DNA of 64,000 nt from Sulfitobacter albidus (GCF_018200035.1 NZ_CP073581.1:1298501-1362500); one strand, 5' to 3'; numbered from the stretch's first letter, positions 44,165 to 56,747 are shown. A program made the numbers and translations. Notes: a model not told the origin generated them from the letters alone.

Positions 44165-44443
44165 ATGTATCTCAAAAAAGTTGATGGTCCGCGCGCCGTG
44201 ACCCTTGCGGACGGCAGTGTGATGACGGTGGCGGATCTGCCGCCCGGCAACACGCGGCGTTGGGTCGCCTCACGCAAGGCGGCGGTGGTGCGCGGGGTGG
44301 TGTACGGTCTGATCAGCAAGGGCGACGCGCTGCAACGCTACGGGCTGAGCGATGACGAGTTCATTTCGTGGGTCCGGGCGGTTTCGACCCATGGGGAGGT
44401 TGCGTTGAAGACGACCCAGACACAAAAGTATCGACAACTTTAA
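44165..44443 (+). CDS. sciP: DUF1153 / SciP-like CtrA inhibitor
   Basis: A 92-residue protein with the DUF1153 pattern AVTLADGSVMTVADLPPGNTRRWV, RKAAVVRGVVYGLISKGDALQRYGLSDDEFISW, a helix-turn-helix of the transposase type. In Caulobacter, SciP is made in G1, binds DNA and CtrA, and blocks CtrA-driven transcription. Here the gene lies 101 bp upstream of ctrA in the same direction, which supports that role. The stop codon lies inside the inverted repeat ACAACTT-T-AAGTTGT (44434-44448). Confidence 0.87.
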   Translation: MYLKKVDGPRAVTLADGSVMTVADLPPGNTRRWVASRKAAVVRGVVYGLISKGDALQRYGLSDDEFISWVRAVSTHGEVALKTTQTQKYRQL

Positions 44444-44458
44444 GTTGTTGTTGCACTA

Positions 44459-44486
44459 TTAAACCTGAATTTACGTGTGATTAACC
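44459..44486 (+). promoter_or_regulatory. Two TTAAMC half-sites before ctrA
   Basis: TTAAAC (44459-44464) and TTAACC (44481-44486) have the same orientation and start 22 bp apart, twice the 11-bp period of the CtrA box TTAA-N7-TTAA. They could serve autoregulation of ctrA, but the spacing is not canonical. Confidence 0.25.
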
Positions 44487-44544
44487 TTTTTTGTTCACGA
44501 TCTAGGTATTGATCGACCCCCGTTCCCTGCCGGAGATGAACCAG

Positions 44545-45252
44545 ATGCGCGTTCTTTTAGTTGAAGATGATCCCACGACCTCCAAAAGTATCGAGTTGAT
44601 GCTGACCCATGCCAATTTGAATGTCTATGCCACCGACCTTGGCGAGGAAGGGATCGATCTGGCAAAGCTGTATGATTATGACATCATCCTGCTGGATCTT
44701 GATCTGCCGGATATGAACGGGCACGAGGTGTTGCGCCAACTGCGGCTGAGCCGGATTTCCACCCCGATCCTGATCCTCACAGGCGCCGACGATACCGAGA
44801 ACAAGATCAAGGGATTCGGATTTGGCGCCGATGATTATCTGACCAAACCCTTCCACCGGGAGGAATTGGTGGCACGGATTCATGCGATTATCCGGCGGTC
44901 CAAGGGTCATTCGCAGTCGGTCATCGAAACGGGCGAAATCTCGGTCAATCTGGATGCAAAGACGGTCAGCGTGAACAGCAAGCCGGTGCACCTGACGGGC
45001 AAGGAATATCAGATGCTTGAGCTGTTGAGTCTTCGCAAGGGCACGACCCTGACCAAGGAGATGTTTCTGAACCATCTGTATGGCGGGATGGACGAGCCGG
45101 AGCTCAAAATCATCGACGTCTTCATTTGCAAGCTGCGCAAGAAACTCAGCACGGCCACCGACGGCTCGAACTACATCGAGACGGTTTGGGGACGGGGCTA
45201 CGTTCTGCGCGATCCGGAGCCGAGCAATCTGGAGATTGCGGCGACGGCGTAA
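44545..45252 (+). CDS. ctrA: Cell-cycle response regulator CtrA
   Basis: CtrA is an OmpR-type master regulator; in Rhodobacterales it mainly drives motility, gene-transfer-agent and recombination genes. The 235-residue protein has a receiver domain with Asp8/Asp9, phospho-acceptor Asp51 ([10 protein letters not shown]), Thr (LTGAD) and Lys (LTKPF), and a winged-helix domain ([45 protein letters not shown]). ATG 44545 (MRVLLVEDD) has GGAG 9 bases upstream; ATG 44536 has it too close. The stop lies in the small hairpin CGGCG-TAAA-CGCCG. Confidence 0.96.
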   Translation: MRVLLVEDDPTTSKSIELMLTHANLNVYATDLGEEGIDLAKLYDYDIILLDLDLPDMNGHEVLRQLRLSRISTPILILTGADDTENKIKGFGFGADDYLTKPFHREELVARIHAIIRRSKGHSQSVIETGEISVNLDAKTVSVNSKPVHLTGKEYQMLELLSLRKGTTLTKEMFLNHLYGGMDEPELKIIDVFICKLRKKLSTATDGSNYIETVWGRGYVLRDPEPSNLEIAATA

Positions 45253-45285
45253 ACGCCGGTGCATATCCACTAGACCTGCAATGGA

Positions 45286-45310
45286 CCGCGCCCTATCTAC
45301 CGGGGCGCGG
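45286..45310. other. Hairpin between ctrA and ligA
   Basis: An 8-bp stem CCGCGCCC / GGGCGCGG with a 9-base loop, without a T run, lies 20 bp before the ligA start. It may affect ligA translation or be a weak 3' structure of ctrA. Confidence 0.4.
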
Positions 45311-45317
45311 ACTATAA

Positions 45318-49552
<4,235 letters not shown>

Positions 49553-49652
49553 TCCCATCTGTTCCAAAAAGTTCACAAATGTTCCCAAAAAGTTCTTTAC
49601 GAATGGTTAAGGATATGAGAACAAAGAGGCAACAGGAATGAGGAGACACAGA

Positions 49653-49781
49653 ATGACAACCTACCGCACTCTCAAAGCCATTGCCGCCCGGTCCCAGCAC
49701 ACAATCGTGCAGGATGCGTTCGGTGCCGCGGCCTTGGTGGTGATGTTGGTTGCCGGTCTGCATCTTCCCGGTCTTGTCTGA
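49653..49781 (+). CDS. Small membrane protein (42 aa)
   Basis: A 42-codon gene: MTTYRTLKAIAARSQHTIVQ followed by one hydrophobic helix (AFGAAALVVMLVAGLHLPGLV). AGGAG is 8 bases before ATG 49653. The basic N-terminus and single helix indicate an inner-membrane protein with its N-terminus in the cytoplasm. It lies 100 bp after recG with a terminator 150 bp further on. The sequence style (MTTYRTLK..A..S....VQDA.GA.AL) recurs, as I recall, in Rhodobacterales; function unknown. Confidence 0.7.
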   Translation: MTTYRTLKAIAARSQHTIVQDAFGAAALVVMLVAGLHLPGLV

Positions 49782-49932
49782 TTTTCTGCCTGCGCTCTCA
49801 CGCTAGGGGGTCGTTCTTTTTGCACTTGTCCCAAATTGGTGCGCGGCATCCGGTTCTGCCTGTCCGGGATGCCACAGGGGTTTGCCGCCCCGGAACGGTC
49901 CTTTAGGTCCCACGTGAGCAACGCTATACCTT

Positions 49933-49968
49933 GCGCCGCCCTTCGAACGAAGGTGCGGCGCTTTTTTT
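49933..49968 (+). terminator. Strong intrinsic terminator
   Basis: Stem GCGCCGC-CCTTCG / CGAAGG-TGCGGCGC (one mismatch, short loop) followed by seven T at 49962-49968. It ends transcription from the recG/small-gene side; its last bases touch the end of the convergent IscU-like gene. Confidence 0.88.
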
Positions 49969-50413
49969 ACGCGCTCTCGGTCTGCGCGGCGGCCATGGCT
50001 TCGGCCATCGCTTCGATGCTCAGCAGGATCGAGGCGTGGCGGTTCTTGTATTCCACAGCGGGGCTGAGCACTTCGAACCCGTCAAAAGGCGCGTCAGGCA
50101 CGCCGCCCTTGCCCTTGAGCATCGCCTTGAGCTGATCGCGCCCGCGCTGCACTGTCTCAAGCGTGGCGCCCTCGGCCCCCGCCGCCGTCACCGCGGCCGC
50201 CGCCTGTCCCAGTGCACAGGCTTTGACGTCCTGGCCAAGCGCACTCAGCCTTCCGTCGGTCACGGCCACATCCACCGTCACGCTGGAGCCACACAGCGGC
50301 GAGCGGCGCGTGACGCTGGCATCGGGCGCGTCGAGCCGCCCCAGGTGCGGGATATCGGCGGCAAGTGCCAGAATGCGGGTCGAATAGAGCTTGATCAGGT
50401 CACTGTCGGACAT
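49967..50413 (-). CDS. IscU/SufU-like iron-sulfur scaffold protein
   Basis: A 148-residue protein of the NifU N-terminal (IscU/SufU) fold. Two cysteine sites are visible: RRSPLCGSSVTVDV and DVKACALGQAAAAV. The third cysteine of standard scaffolds (H-C near the C-terminus) is not seen; instead there is KNRHASILLSIEAMAEAM, with Arg-His at that place. So it resembles the divergent scaffold-like proteins found singly in alphaproteobacteria. It may carry or transfer clusters or be a degenerate paralogue. It is divergent from hisI. Confidence 0.78.
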   Translation of the reverse strand: MSDSDLIKLYSTRILALAADIPHLGRLDAPDASVTRRSPLCGSSVTVDVAVTDGRLSALGQDVKACALGQAAAAVTAAGAEGATLETVQRGRDQLKAMLKGKGGVPDAPFDGFEVLSPAVEYKNRHASILLSIEAMAEAMAAAQTESA

Positions 50414-50497
50414 CGCGGGTTTTCCTTCGTCTCACAGCCCCTTACATAGACCCCGCGCACGCCCGCGCAAACCCCCGAGAGGTGAGACAAAAGCACC

Positions 50498-50845
50498 ATG
50501 CCGTTTGATCCCGAGAGCTTGAAATACAATGACGCCGGCCTGATCCCCGCGATTGCCCAGGATCATGCTACCGGCGAGGTGCTGATGATGGCGTGGATGA
50601 ACGCGACAAGCCTCGCGCGCACGCTTGAGACAGGTCAGGTCACCTATTGGAGCCGCTCGCGGCAGGAATTCTGGGCCAAGGGCGCGACGTCGGGCCATGT
50701 GCAGACGCTGCGCGAGATGCGCGTGGATTGCGACCGTGATTGCCTTTTGATGCAGGTCGAACAGGTCGGCGCGGCGTGCCACACTGGGCGGCGCAGCTGT
50801 TTCTACACGGTTGTGGATGCTGACGGGGAGCGCATTACCGACTAA
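50498..50845 (+). CDS. hisI: Phosphoribosyl-AMP cyclohydrolase
   Basis: HisI opens the adenine ring of PR-AMP in step 3 of histidine synthesis. The 115-residue single-domain protein has [43 protein letters not shown], the Mg-binding CDRDC-type block [10 protein letters not shown] and the Zn-binding [11 protein letters not shown]. hisE is not fused. Other his genes are not in the window. ATG 50498 follows GAGAGGTGAG. Its stop is interleaved with that of gluQ. Confidence 0.96.
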   Translation: MPFDPESLKYNDAGLIPAIAQDHATGEVLMMAWMNATSLARTLETGQVTYWSRSRQEFWAKGATSGHVQTLREMRVDCDRDCLLMQVEQVGAACHTGRRSCFYTVVDADGERITD

Positions 50846-51684
50846 AGGCCCACGCGCGCCCGAATGTCCTGCGGCGTCTCGCCCGCGTCGCGGTAGAGCG
50901 CGATGGCGCGCGCATCGTCGCGTTTTGCCAGCCGCTTGCCGTGCTCGTCGCGGGTCAGGCGGTGGTGGTGATAGCGCGGGGTGGGCAGATCCAGCAAACG
51001 TTGCAGCAGCACGTGGATCGCCGTGGCTTCGAACAGGTCCAGGCCCCTGACGACATGGGTGATCCCTTGAGCGGCATCGTCGAGCGTGACCGACAGGTGA
51101 TACGACGTGCCCATCTCGCGCCGCGCCAGCACGATGTCTCCGACCTCGGCGATCATCTGCGCGGGCATGGTTGTGATCTGTCCGGTCTGGCCGACCCCTT
51201 CCTCGGTAAATGTGAGCGCCGTGGTGCAGGCCCGCGCCATGTCGAGCCGCAGCACCGCATCCCGTGGCCGGAGCCCGTTGCGGTCAGCGCCCCGGCAGGT
51301 ACCGGGATAGATCACGCCATCCGGACCAAGCAGCGGCGCCCCTTCCTGCGGGGCGCTGGCGGCGGCGGCGATGTCGCGGCGGGTGCAGGTGCAGGGATAG
51401 AGCATGCCGGCCGCCCACAGCCGGTCGAGCGCGGCGTCGTAGGCCGCCTGCCGATCCGACTGGCGCATCACGGGGTGCGGCCAGTCGAGCCCGAGCCAGC
51501 GCAAATCGTCGGTGATCTGCGCCTCCCACTCGGGGCGCGCGCGCGAGCGGTCGATATCCTCTATTCGCAACAGGAATGTCCCCCCCGCCGCCTGCGCCAG
51601 ATCAAACGCCAGCAGCGCCGAATAGGCGTGGCCCAGATGCAGGGGGCCTGTCGGGGATGGAGCAAATCTGGTGGTAAAGGTCAC
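50842..51684 (-). CDS. gluQ: Glutamyl-Q tRNA(Asp) synthetase
   Basis: GluQRS attaches glutamate to queuosine 34 of tRNA(Asp). The 280-residue protein is a shortened glutamyl-tRNA synthetase without anticodon domain: [20 protein letters not shown] (HIGH motif as HLGH), the zinc-site cysteines CTC...C, and [12 protein letters not shown] (KMSKS-like). It overlaps the start of its operon neighbour by 4 bp. As the third gene of trmFO-methyltransferase-gluQ it makes the operon look dedicated to tRNA modification. Confidence 0.93.
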   Translation of the reverse strand: MTFTTRFAPSPTGPLHLGHAYSALLAFDLAQAAGGTFLLRIEDIDRSRARPEWEAQITDDLRWLGLDWPHPVMRQSDRQAAYDAALDRLWAAGMLYPCTCTRRDIAAAASAPQEGAPLLGPDGVIYPGTCRGADRNGLRPRDAVLRLDMARACTTALTFTEEGVGQTGQITTMPAQMIAEVGDIVLARREMGTSYHLSVTLDDAAQGITHVVRGLDLFEATAIHVLLQRLLDLPTPRYHHHRLTRDEHGKRLAKRDDARAIALYRDAGETPQDIRARVGL

Positions 51685-52286
51685 GCTTTTTCAATGACGT
51701 ATACGGTAGATTTCATTTTCTTTCCGGGCAGATGTTCGCCGTGCTCGCAAAATTTCAATCGCGCTGCCCCGCAATCGAGCCATTCGTTCAGCCGTGCGGT
51801 ATTGGCCGGGTCCGCAAGCGTGTGATCGTTGAACGACATTACCAGCAACCCGGCCCTGGGCAGCGCGTGCATAAGGGTATCGAGCGTTGAGATCGGGGCC
51901 GCGCCCGCGCCGATCACACCCACGGCCGCGATCAGCGAATAGACCGTCGGGACAGGATCCTCTGCCTCGACCTGCGTGAGGGTGCGGTAGACGTCCTTTT
52001 CGCGGGCGCGCGCGATCATCTGCGCAGACAGATCCATACCGTCGATGGTGCGAAATCCCGCAAGCTTGAACGCAAGACCCGCAAGCCCCGTGCCGCAACC
52101 GAAATCCAACAGCGGCTCCGCCGGGTCGGGGGCAAAATGGGCCAGCGCCTCGGCGCAGCGACCGGGGGTTGCGTAGCCCTGCGCGCCCACCTCGGCCTCG
52201 TAGGTGGCGGCCCATGTATCGTAGACGTCGCGGGTCTCATCGCTTGAACGGGCGGCGTAGACCTTATCGAGGAAAGTGTCTGTCAT
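51681..52286 (-). CDS. Class I SAM-dependent methyltransferase
   Basis: A 201-residue methyltransferase of the Methyltransf_11/25 type with motif I LLDFGCGTGLAGLAF, motif II acidic end (IDGMDLSAQMI) and a later VMSFNDHTLADP segment. The N-terminus DVYDTWAATYEAEV is common in small-molecule methyltransferases. Its substrate is unknown. It lies 18 bp behind trmFO and overlaps gluQ by ATGA, so a tRNA-related role is possible by context only. Confidence 0.85.
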   Translation of the reverse strand: MTDTFLDKVYAARSSDETRDVYDTWAATYEAEVGAQGYATPGRCAEALAHFAPDPAEPLLDFGCGTGLAGLAFKLAGFRTIDGMDLSAQMIARAREKDVYRTLTQVEAEDPVPTVYSLIAAVGVIGAGAAPISTLDTLMHALPRAGLLVMSFNDHTLADPANTARLNEWLDCGAARLKFCEHGEHLPGKKMKSTVYVIEKA

Positions 52287-52304
52287 CCCCCTATAGTAGA
52301 TGGG

Positions 52305-53654
52305 TCAATTGCCCTGTCCAGCGTCGAGCCACCCGCGCCAATCAACTTTTGCGCGATCTGTGTAGGCCTTATAGCGGTCCTTGCGGCCCCGGCGCCCGGA
52401 CTTCAGCCCGTCGACCGGCGGGAAAAGCCCGAAGTTCACGTTCATCGGTTGGAACGTCTTGGCGTCCGCGCCGCCCGAGATATGGGTGATCAGCGCGCCG
52501 GTGGCGGTGGTGTCAGGCGGTGTCTCAAGCGTTTCCCCCCGTATTTCAGCCGCGGCCAGACGGCCAGCAAGCAACCCCATGGCCGCCGACTCCACGTAGC
52601 CTTCAACCCCGGTGATCTGGCCCGCGAAGCGGATGTGCGGCTTTGATCGCAGGCGCATCTGCCCGTCCAGCAACGTGGGGGAGTTCAGAAAGGTATTGCG
52701 GTGGATGCCGCCAAGACGTGCAAAACGCGCGTTCTCAAGACCCGGAATAGACTTGAAAACATCAGCTTGGGCGCCGTACTTCATCTTGGTCTGGAAGCCG
52801 ACGATATTGTAGAGCGTGCCCAGCTTGTTGTCGCGGCGCAGCTGCACGACGGCGTGCGCCTTGACCTCGGGCTGGTGCGGATTGGTGAGGCCCACGGGCT
52901 TCATCGGGCCGTGGCGCAGGGTCTCGCGACCGCGTTCGGCCATGACCTCAATCGGCAGGCAGCCGTCGAAGTACTTGGCGGTCTCGCCCTCGTGGAACTC
53001 GGTCTTGTCGGCGGCCAGAAGCGCGTCGATGAAGGTGTCGTATTGCGCCTTGTCCATGGGGCAATTGAGGTAGGCGGTGCGCTCTTCCTCGGTCTCGCCC
53101 TTGTCATAGCGGGACTGCATCCACGCCTTGCTCATGTCAATGCTGTCGAAATAGACGATGGGCGCGATGGCGTCGAAAAAGGCGAGCGCGTCGGCGCCGG
53201 TTTCCGCCGCAATGGCCTCGCCCAGCGCGCCGGAGGTCAGCGGGCCGGTGGCGATGATCCAATGACCGTCCTCGGGCAGGGCGGTGATCTCCCCGTATTC
53301 GACGGTGATGTTGTCATGGGCCATCAGCGCGTCGGTCACGGATTGCGCAAACGGGTCCCGGTCCACGGCCAGTGCGCCGCCGGCGGGCAGGCGGTGCTGC
53401 GCTGCGGTCTGCATGATCAGCCCGCCGGCCTCGCGCATTTCCCAATGCAGCAGGCCCACGGCGTTTTGTTCGTGGTCGTCCGAGCGGAAGGAGTTGGAGC
53501 AAACCATCTCCCCCAACAGCCCCGTCTGGTGGGCGAAGGTTTCGACCTTGGGGCGCATTTCGTGGATGACGACCTTGATGCCAAGGTTTGCCGCCTGCCA
53601 GGCGGCTTCCGATCCGGCCATGCCGCCGCCGATGATGTGCAATGTGTTGTCCAT
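52305..53654 (-). CDS. trmFO: Folate-dependent tRNA-U54 methyltransferase TrmFO
   Basis: TrmFO makes m5U54 in the T-loop of tRNA using methylenetetrahydrofolate and reduced FAD. The 449-residue flavoprotein begins [18 protein letters not shown] and has [17 protein letters not shown] (catalytic cysteine region), [51 protein letters not shown] and the final [17 protein letters not shown] block. ATG 53654 matches homologues. It heads the minus operon; the 378-bp upstream gap holds a large hairpin and a direct repeat. Confidence 0.96.
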   Translation of the reverse strand: MDNTLHIIGGGMAGSEAAWQAANLGIKVVIHEMRPKVETFAHQTGLLGEMVCSNSFRSDDHEQNAVGLLHWEMREAGGLIMQTAAQHRLPAGGALAVDRDPFAQSVTDALMAHDNITVEYGEITALPEDGHWIIATGPLTSGALGEAIAAETGADALAFFDAIAPIVYFDSIDMSKAWMQSRYDKGETEEERTAYLNCPMDKAQYDTFIDALLAADKTEFHEGETAKYFDGCLPIEVMAERGRETLRHGPMKPVGLTNPHQPEVKAHAVVQLRRDNKLGTLYNIVGFQTKMKYGAQADVFKSIPGLENARFARLGGIHRNTFLNSPTLLDGQMRLRSKPHIRFAGQITGVEGYVESAAMGLLAGRLAAAEIRGETLETPPDTTATGALITHISGGADAKTFQPMNVNFGLFPPVDGLKSGRRGRKDRYKAYTDRAKVDWRGWLDAGQGN

Positions 53655-53782
53655 GGCGCGGGGATAGGCGGAACGGCGGGGGCTGACAAGGTGCGGGGTG
53701 TCGCAGTGGGGCGCGCACAGGCGCGACGCAATCAATGGGCGCGAACTCTCGCCGAATAGGTCACTCGATGGGCCGGGGGGAG

Positions 53783-53859
53783 ATTTGGGGTCGCCGCTGC
53801 GGTAAGATCGATCAGTGAGAGGCTGATCTGGAGGGACCTTCGCGTGCGGCGACCCAAAT
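53783..53859. repeat. Large interrupted palindrome
   Basis: Outer arms ATTTGGGGTCGCCGC (53783-53797) and GCGGCGACCCAAAT (53846-53859) pair along 14 bp with one bulged G. Inner arms GATCAG (53810-53815) and CTGATC (53823-53828) pair around a 7-base loop. It could fold as a two-storey RNA hairpin in the trmFO leader or be a remnant of a small repeat element. Confidence 0.6.
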
Positions 53860-53926
53860 ATCTTGAGGCGCGATGCCTCCGATGTCTTATTTGTGCCTTA
53901 TTGCTGCCCGAATTGAAAGCGCTGAT

Positions 53927-53959
53927 TTGGCAACAGTCCCGCCGCGTATTGGCAACAGT
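53927..53959. promoter_or_regulatory. Direct repeat TTGGCAACAGT x2, 22 bp apart
   Basis: Two identical 11-mers with start points two helical turns apart would face the same side of DNA, as sites for a dimeric or tandem regulator do. They lie about 275-305 bp upstream of trmFO on the minus strand. No regulator is known. Confidence 0.35.
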
Positions 53960-53972
53960 TGCTTCAAAATAC

Positions 53973-54003
53973 ATCACCCGGCCGCTGGAGGCGACCGGGT
54001 GAT
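53973..54003 (-). terminator. Terminator of the di-heme peroxidase gene
   Basis: On the minus strand a 9-bp stem ATCACCCGG / CCGGGTGAT with a 13-base loop, followed by GTATTTTG, lies 30 bp after the stop of the peroxidase gene. Confidence 0.65.
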
Positions 54004-54032
54004 TACGAAAAATTTGACGGAATGTGAGGCAG

Positions 54033-55352
54033 TTAGGAGGGGCTGAGCACGCGGTCCATCGTCAGGCCCGACGGCACCGAGGCAGGCACACCCAGGCCCG
54101 TCTTCCCCGCTGACGGATCGGTGAGGCTGCCCAGAAATGCCATGATCCGGGCGATTTCAGCGTCATCGAGATCAACGTCGGGGATCTCGATCGCTTCAGC
54201 GATGGCCATGACCTCGTCGAAATCCTCCATCGCCTGCCAATCGTCGGCGGCAACACCTTCGGGCAGGCGGGCGTTGTCGCGGCTATAGGCGGCAAGGCTT
54301 TCAACGGGGCGCAGGTGATGGCGCACCATCGCTTCGAGATCGCTGTAGGCACCGTTGTGGCCATAGGGCGCGGTTTGCGTCACGTTGCGCAGGCTGGGCG
54401 TGCGAAAGCGGTACATGTCGTCCGCCACGCCCGACACCATGCCGTGGCCCGTATCGGCATAGGCGGCATGGGCGTTCTTGCCGGGGCCAAGCTGCGGCAG
54501 GCCGATGGCATAGAAATTGTGGTCCGTCTGGAAAGGACCCGAGTGGCAGGTGCTGCACCGCGCCTTGCCATAGAAAAGGTCCATCCCCTCAAGCGCTTGC
54601 GGGCTCATCGCGTCCTCGCCCGCAAGATAGCGATCAAAGGGGCTGTCGGTGGCGCGGAATTCCGACCCGATAAAGGCCGACAGCGCGGTGCCGATGTCGG
54701 TGATATGCAGATCGGTAACGCCCAGATCGGCAAAGCGGTCGCGGTAGGCGGGGATCGCTTCGACCCGTGTGGCCAGCAGCGCCCAGGCGCCATCGGGGCC
54801 GGCGATACGTTCATCGGCGACGGCATCCGCGATCTCGTTCTCGCCGGGGTGGCCGGACATCTCGTCGGGCGACAGGATCGGCAGAATGTTCTGTGCCGCA
54901 AGCGGAGAGACGACGGGTCGCTCCAGCGTGCGCCCTTCGGGCATGCGGATGCCGTACATGGCGTGGCGGTCGCGCGCGGTGCGCCCGTCGTGGAACATGA
55001 CCGCGAATTCCTTGGCGCCCAGATTGAACAGGGCGGGGGCGTTGCGCGGGATCCGCGCCTTGGGCGCGTTGCGGGTGGTCGCACGGCGCAGATCGCCCAA
55101 GCCTTCGCCGCCTTCCCCGATCGACAGCGACATCCCGTCAGAGGTGCCAAGCGTGGGGTGGTGGCAGGTGGCGCAAGCGATATTCTTGTTGCCCGCAAGG
55201 ATCGGGTCAAAGAACAGATCGCGGCCAAGACCGATCAGTTCGGGCGGGAATTGGTGGAAATCCGCATCCGTCACCGGATCGGGCAGGGGCCCCGCCAGCG
55301 CGGCAGTGCTCATCAACGCGCCCGCAAGCACACTCAAGGGGAATCGGGACAT
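54033..55352 (-). CDS. Di-heme cytochrome c peroxidase / MauG-like protein
   Basis: A periplasmic di-heme protein of 439 residues. Signal peptide: LSVLAGALMSTAALA, cut before GPL. Heme 1 binds at CATCH (residues 60-64) and heme 2 at CSTCH (about 266-270). Family blocks include GRDLFFDPILAG, NAPALFNLG, FHDGR and FRTPSLRNVTQTAPYGHNG. It would reduce hydrogen peroxide with electrons from a c-type cytochrome, or oxidise a protein substrate as MauG does. Start ATG 55352 has GAGGAG 6 bases upstream. It stands alone with its own terminator. Confidence 0.88.
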   Translation of the reverse strand: MSRFPLSVLAGALMSTAALAGPLPDPVTDADFHQFPPELIGLGRDLFFDPILAGNKNIACATCHHPTLGTSDGMSLSIGEGGEGLGDLRRATTRNAPKARIPRNAPALFNLGAKEFAVMFHDGRTARDRHAMYGIRMPEGRTLERPVVSPLAAQNILPILSPDEMSGHPGENEIADAVADERIAGPDGAWALLATRVEAIPAYRDRFADLGVTDLHITDIGTALSAFIGSEFRATDSPFDRYLAGEDAMSPQALEGMDLFYGKARCSTCHSGPFQTDHNFYAIGLPQLGPGKNAHAAYADTGHGMVSGVADDMYRFRTPSLRNVTQTAPYGHNGAYSDLEAMVRHHLRPVESLAAYSRDNARLPEGVAADDWQAMEDFDEVMAIAEAIEIPDVDLDDAEIARIMAFLGSLTDPSAGKTGLGVPASVPSGLTMDRVLSPS

Positions 55353-55448
55353 CACGCACTCCTCACGGATTCGTGAACAGACGTATCAAATGCCCCGAAT
55401 TTTCCACAGGGGAACCTGAGAAAAACAGCGTCCCCTAATTGGAAACAG

Positions 55449-56234
55449 TCATTGATTCCAATCGGGTGGGCGTTTTTCGATAAAGGCCTGCATGCCCTCT
55501 TCCGTATCGCGATGCGCAAGGTTTTCGACCATCACGGCACCGGTATGGGCGTAGGCATCGGCGGTATTCATGGCGAGCTGTTCGTAGAAGGCGCGCTTGC
55601 CGATGCGCACGGCCACGCCCAGCTTCCCGGCGATCTGATCGGCCAGCGCGCCGGTTTCTGCCGCGAGGCGGTCAACCGGGACCACACGGTTGACCAGACC
55701 CAGCGCCTCGGCGCGGGCAGCGTCGATGAAATCACCGGTCGTCAGCATCTCAAACGCTTTTTTCGGCGCGATGTTGCGGCTGAGCGCGACCATCGGGGTC
55801 GAGCAGAAGAGGCCGATATTGACGCCATTGACGCCAAAACGTGTGCCCTCACCGGCCACGGCCATGTCGCAGGTCGCGACCAGCTGGCAACCGGCGGCAG
55901 TGGCGATGCCGTGCACCTGCGCAATCACCGGCTGCGGCATCTGCTGAATGCGCGTCATCACTTTGGTGCAGCGCTCGAACAGATCGGCAAAGCCTGCCGC
56001 ACCGCCATCCGCCGATCGGCGCATCGCCTGCATCTGGCGCAGATCATGGCCCGCGCAGAACGCCTTGCCCGCGCCACCGATGGTAATGACCCGGCAGGCG
56101 GGATCCTCGGCAAGCGCGGCGAGCGTCTCGTCAAGGGCGGCGAGCATCTCGTCGCTCAGCGCATTGAGCCGTTCGGGGCTGTTCATCGTCAGATGCCTCA
56201 CCGCATCCCGCTGCGTCACTTCCAGAATTGCCAT
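55449..56234 (-). CDS. Enoyl-CoA hydratase/isomerase family protein
   Basis: A 261-residue crotonase-fold protein. LNALSDEMLAALDETL, the first oxyanion-hole loop GAGKAFCAGHDLRQM, and the second loop QVHGIATAAGCQLVATCDMAVAGEGTRFG are present. One catalytic glutamate of true hydratases (about position 144 in rat) appears to be replaced in the GVNIGLFCSTP segment. The pattern is closest to ECHDC3-like enzymes, whose substrate is unclear. GGAGG precedes ATG 56234. It is divergent from the thioesterase gene 57 bp away, which suggests work on acyl-CoA in common. Confidence 0.85.
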   Translation of the reverse strand: MAILEVTQRDAVRHLTMNSPERLNALSDEMLAALDETLAALAEDPACRVITIGGAGKAFCAGHDLRQMQAMRRSADGGAAGFADLFERCTKVMTRIQQMPQPVIAQVHGIATAAGCQLVATCDMAVAGEGTRFGVNGVNIGLFCSTPMVALSRNIAPKKAFEMLTTGDFIDAARAEALGLVNRVVPVDRLAAETGALADQIAGKLGVAVRIGKRAFYEQLAMNTADAYAHTGAVMVENLAHRDTEEGMQAFIEKRPPDWNQ

Positions 56235-56291
56235 CTTGCCCGGCCTCCTTGTTCACGCAACTCTAGGCCACGCAAGACGGAAAGGACAAGT

Positions 56292-56729
56292 ATGCCCACG
56301 CCCAAGGAAGTCCTGATGGACGCCCCCGCCATTACCGCGTTCCTGCGGCAGGTGTTCGATCAGGTCGCCGATGATTTTGTCGTCGAGGATGTGCAGCCCA
56401 TGGCGTGTCGCGTGCGCACACCGATACAGGCGCGCCATTTGCGCCCCGGTGGCACGGTTTCGGGGCCGACGATGTTCGCGCTGGCGGATGTGTCGGCCTA
56501 TATCGCGACGCTGGCGATGATCGGGCCGCGCGCGCTGGCGGTGACGACGAATTGTTCGATGGATTTCATGCGCAAGCCCGCGTCGGGCGTGGATTTGATT
56601 TCAGAGACGCGATTGCTCAAGCTCGGGCGCCAGCTGTCGGTGAGCCATGTGCTGATATATTCCGAAGGGATCGAGGCCCCCGTGGCGCAGGCCACGATGA
56701 CCTACGCGATCCCGCCGGCGGGCGTTTAG
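56292..56729 (+). CDS. PaaI-type hotdog thioesterase
   Basis: A 145-residue hotdog-fold protein: RVRTPIQARHLRPGGTVSGPTMFALADVSAYIATLAMIG carries the helix residues of the PaaI group, with the usual catalytic Asp/Glu in the ALADVSAY part. MDFMRKPASGVDLISETRLLKLGRQLSV and AQATMTYAIP follow. It likely hydrolyses an acyl-CoA in the cytoplasm. AAGGA lies 5 bases upstream of ATG 56292. A palindrome like those of the MocR promoter starts 3 bp after its stop. Confidence 0.82.
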   Translation: MPTPKEVLMDAPAITAFLRQVFDQVADDFVVEDVQPMACRVRTPIQARHLRPGGTVSGPTMFALADVSAYIATLAMIGPRALAVTTNCSMDFMRKPASGVDLISETRLLKLGRQLSVSHVLIYSEGIEAPVAQATMTYAIPPAGV

Positions 56730-56731
56730 AT

Positions 56732-56747
56732 ATTGTATTGATACAAA
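56732..56747. promoter_or_regulatory. Palindrome ATTGTATTGATACAAA (MocR-type site D)
   Basis: Seven-base arms around TG, one mismatch at the end. It matches the 57058 palindrome except for T/C changes in both arms. It lies between the ends of the thioesterase and DUF1127 genes, partly within the A run of the terminator, a place unusual for an operator. Confidence 0.45.

Larger units (their letters stand above)
53655..54032. other. Gene-free stretch with hairpin, direct repeat and terminator
   Basis: This is the only gap over 300 bp. From trmFO outwards it holds about 125 bp of GC-rich leader without clear signals, a long interrupted palindrome (53783-53859), a small GAGGC-GCGAT-GCCTC hairpin (53865-53879), two copies of TTGGCAACAGT 22 bp apart (53927-53937, 53949-53959), and the terminator of the peroxidase gene. 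Frames here are short and lack coding character. Confidence 0.6.

Noticed and set aside
45286..45310. The ctrA-ligA hairpin as an intrinsic terminator
   Set aside because: The stem is good but there is no T run after it, so only a structural call is made.
53732..53977. 81-codon minus frame in the long gap before trmFO
   Set aside because: It spans the palindrome and direct repeat, has no ribosome site and reads as low-complexity Arg-rich sequence.
55452..56291. Long N-terminal extension of the thioesterase frame
   Set aside because: It runs antisense through the enoyl-CoA hydratase gene. The hotdog protein starts at ATG 56292 with a good ribosome site.
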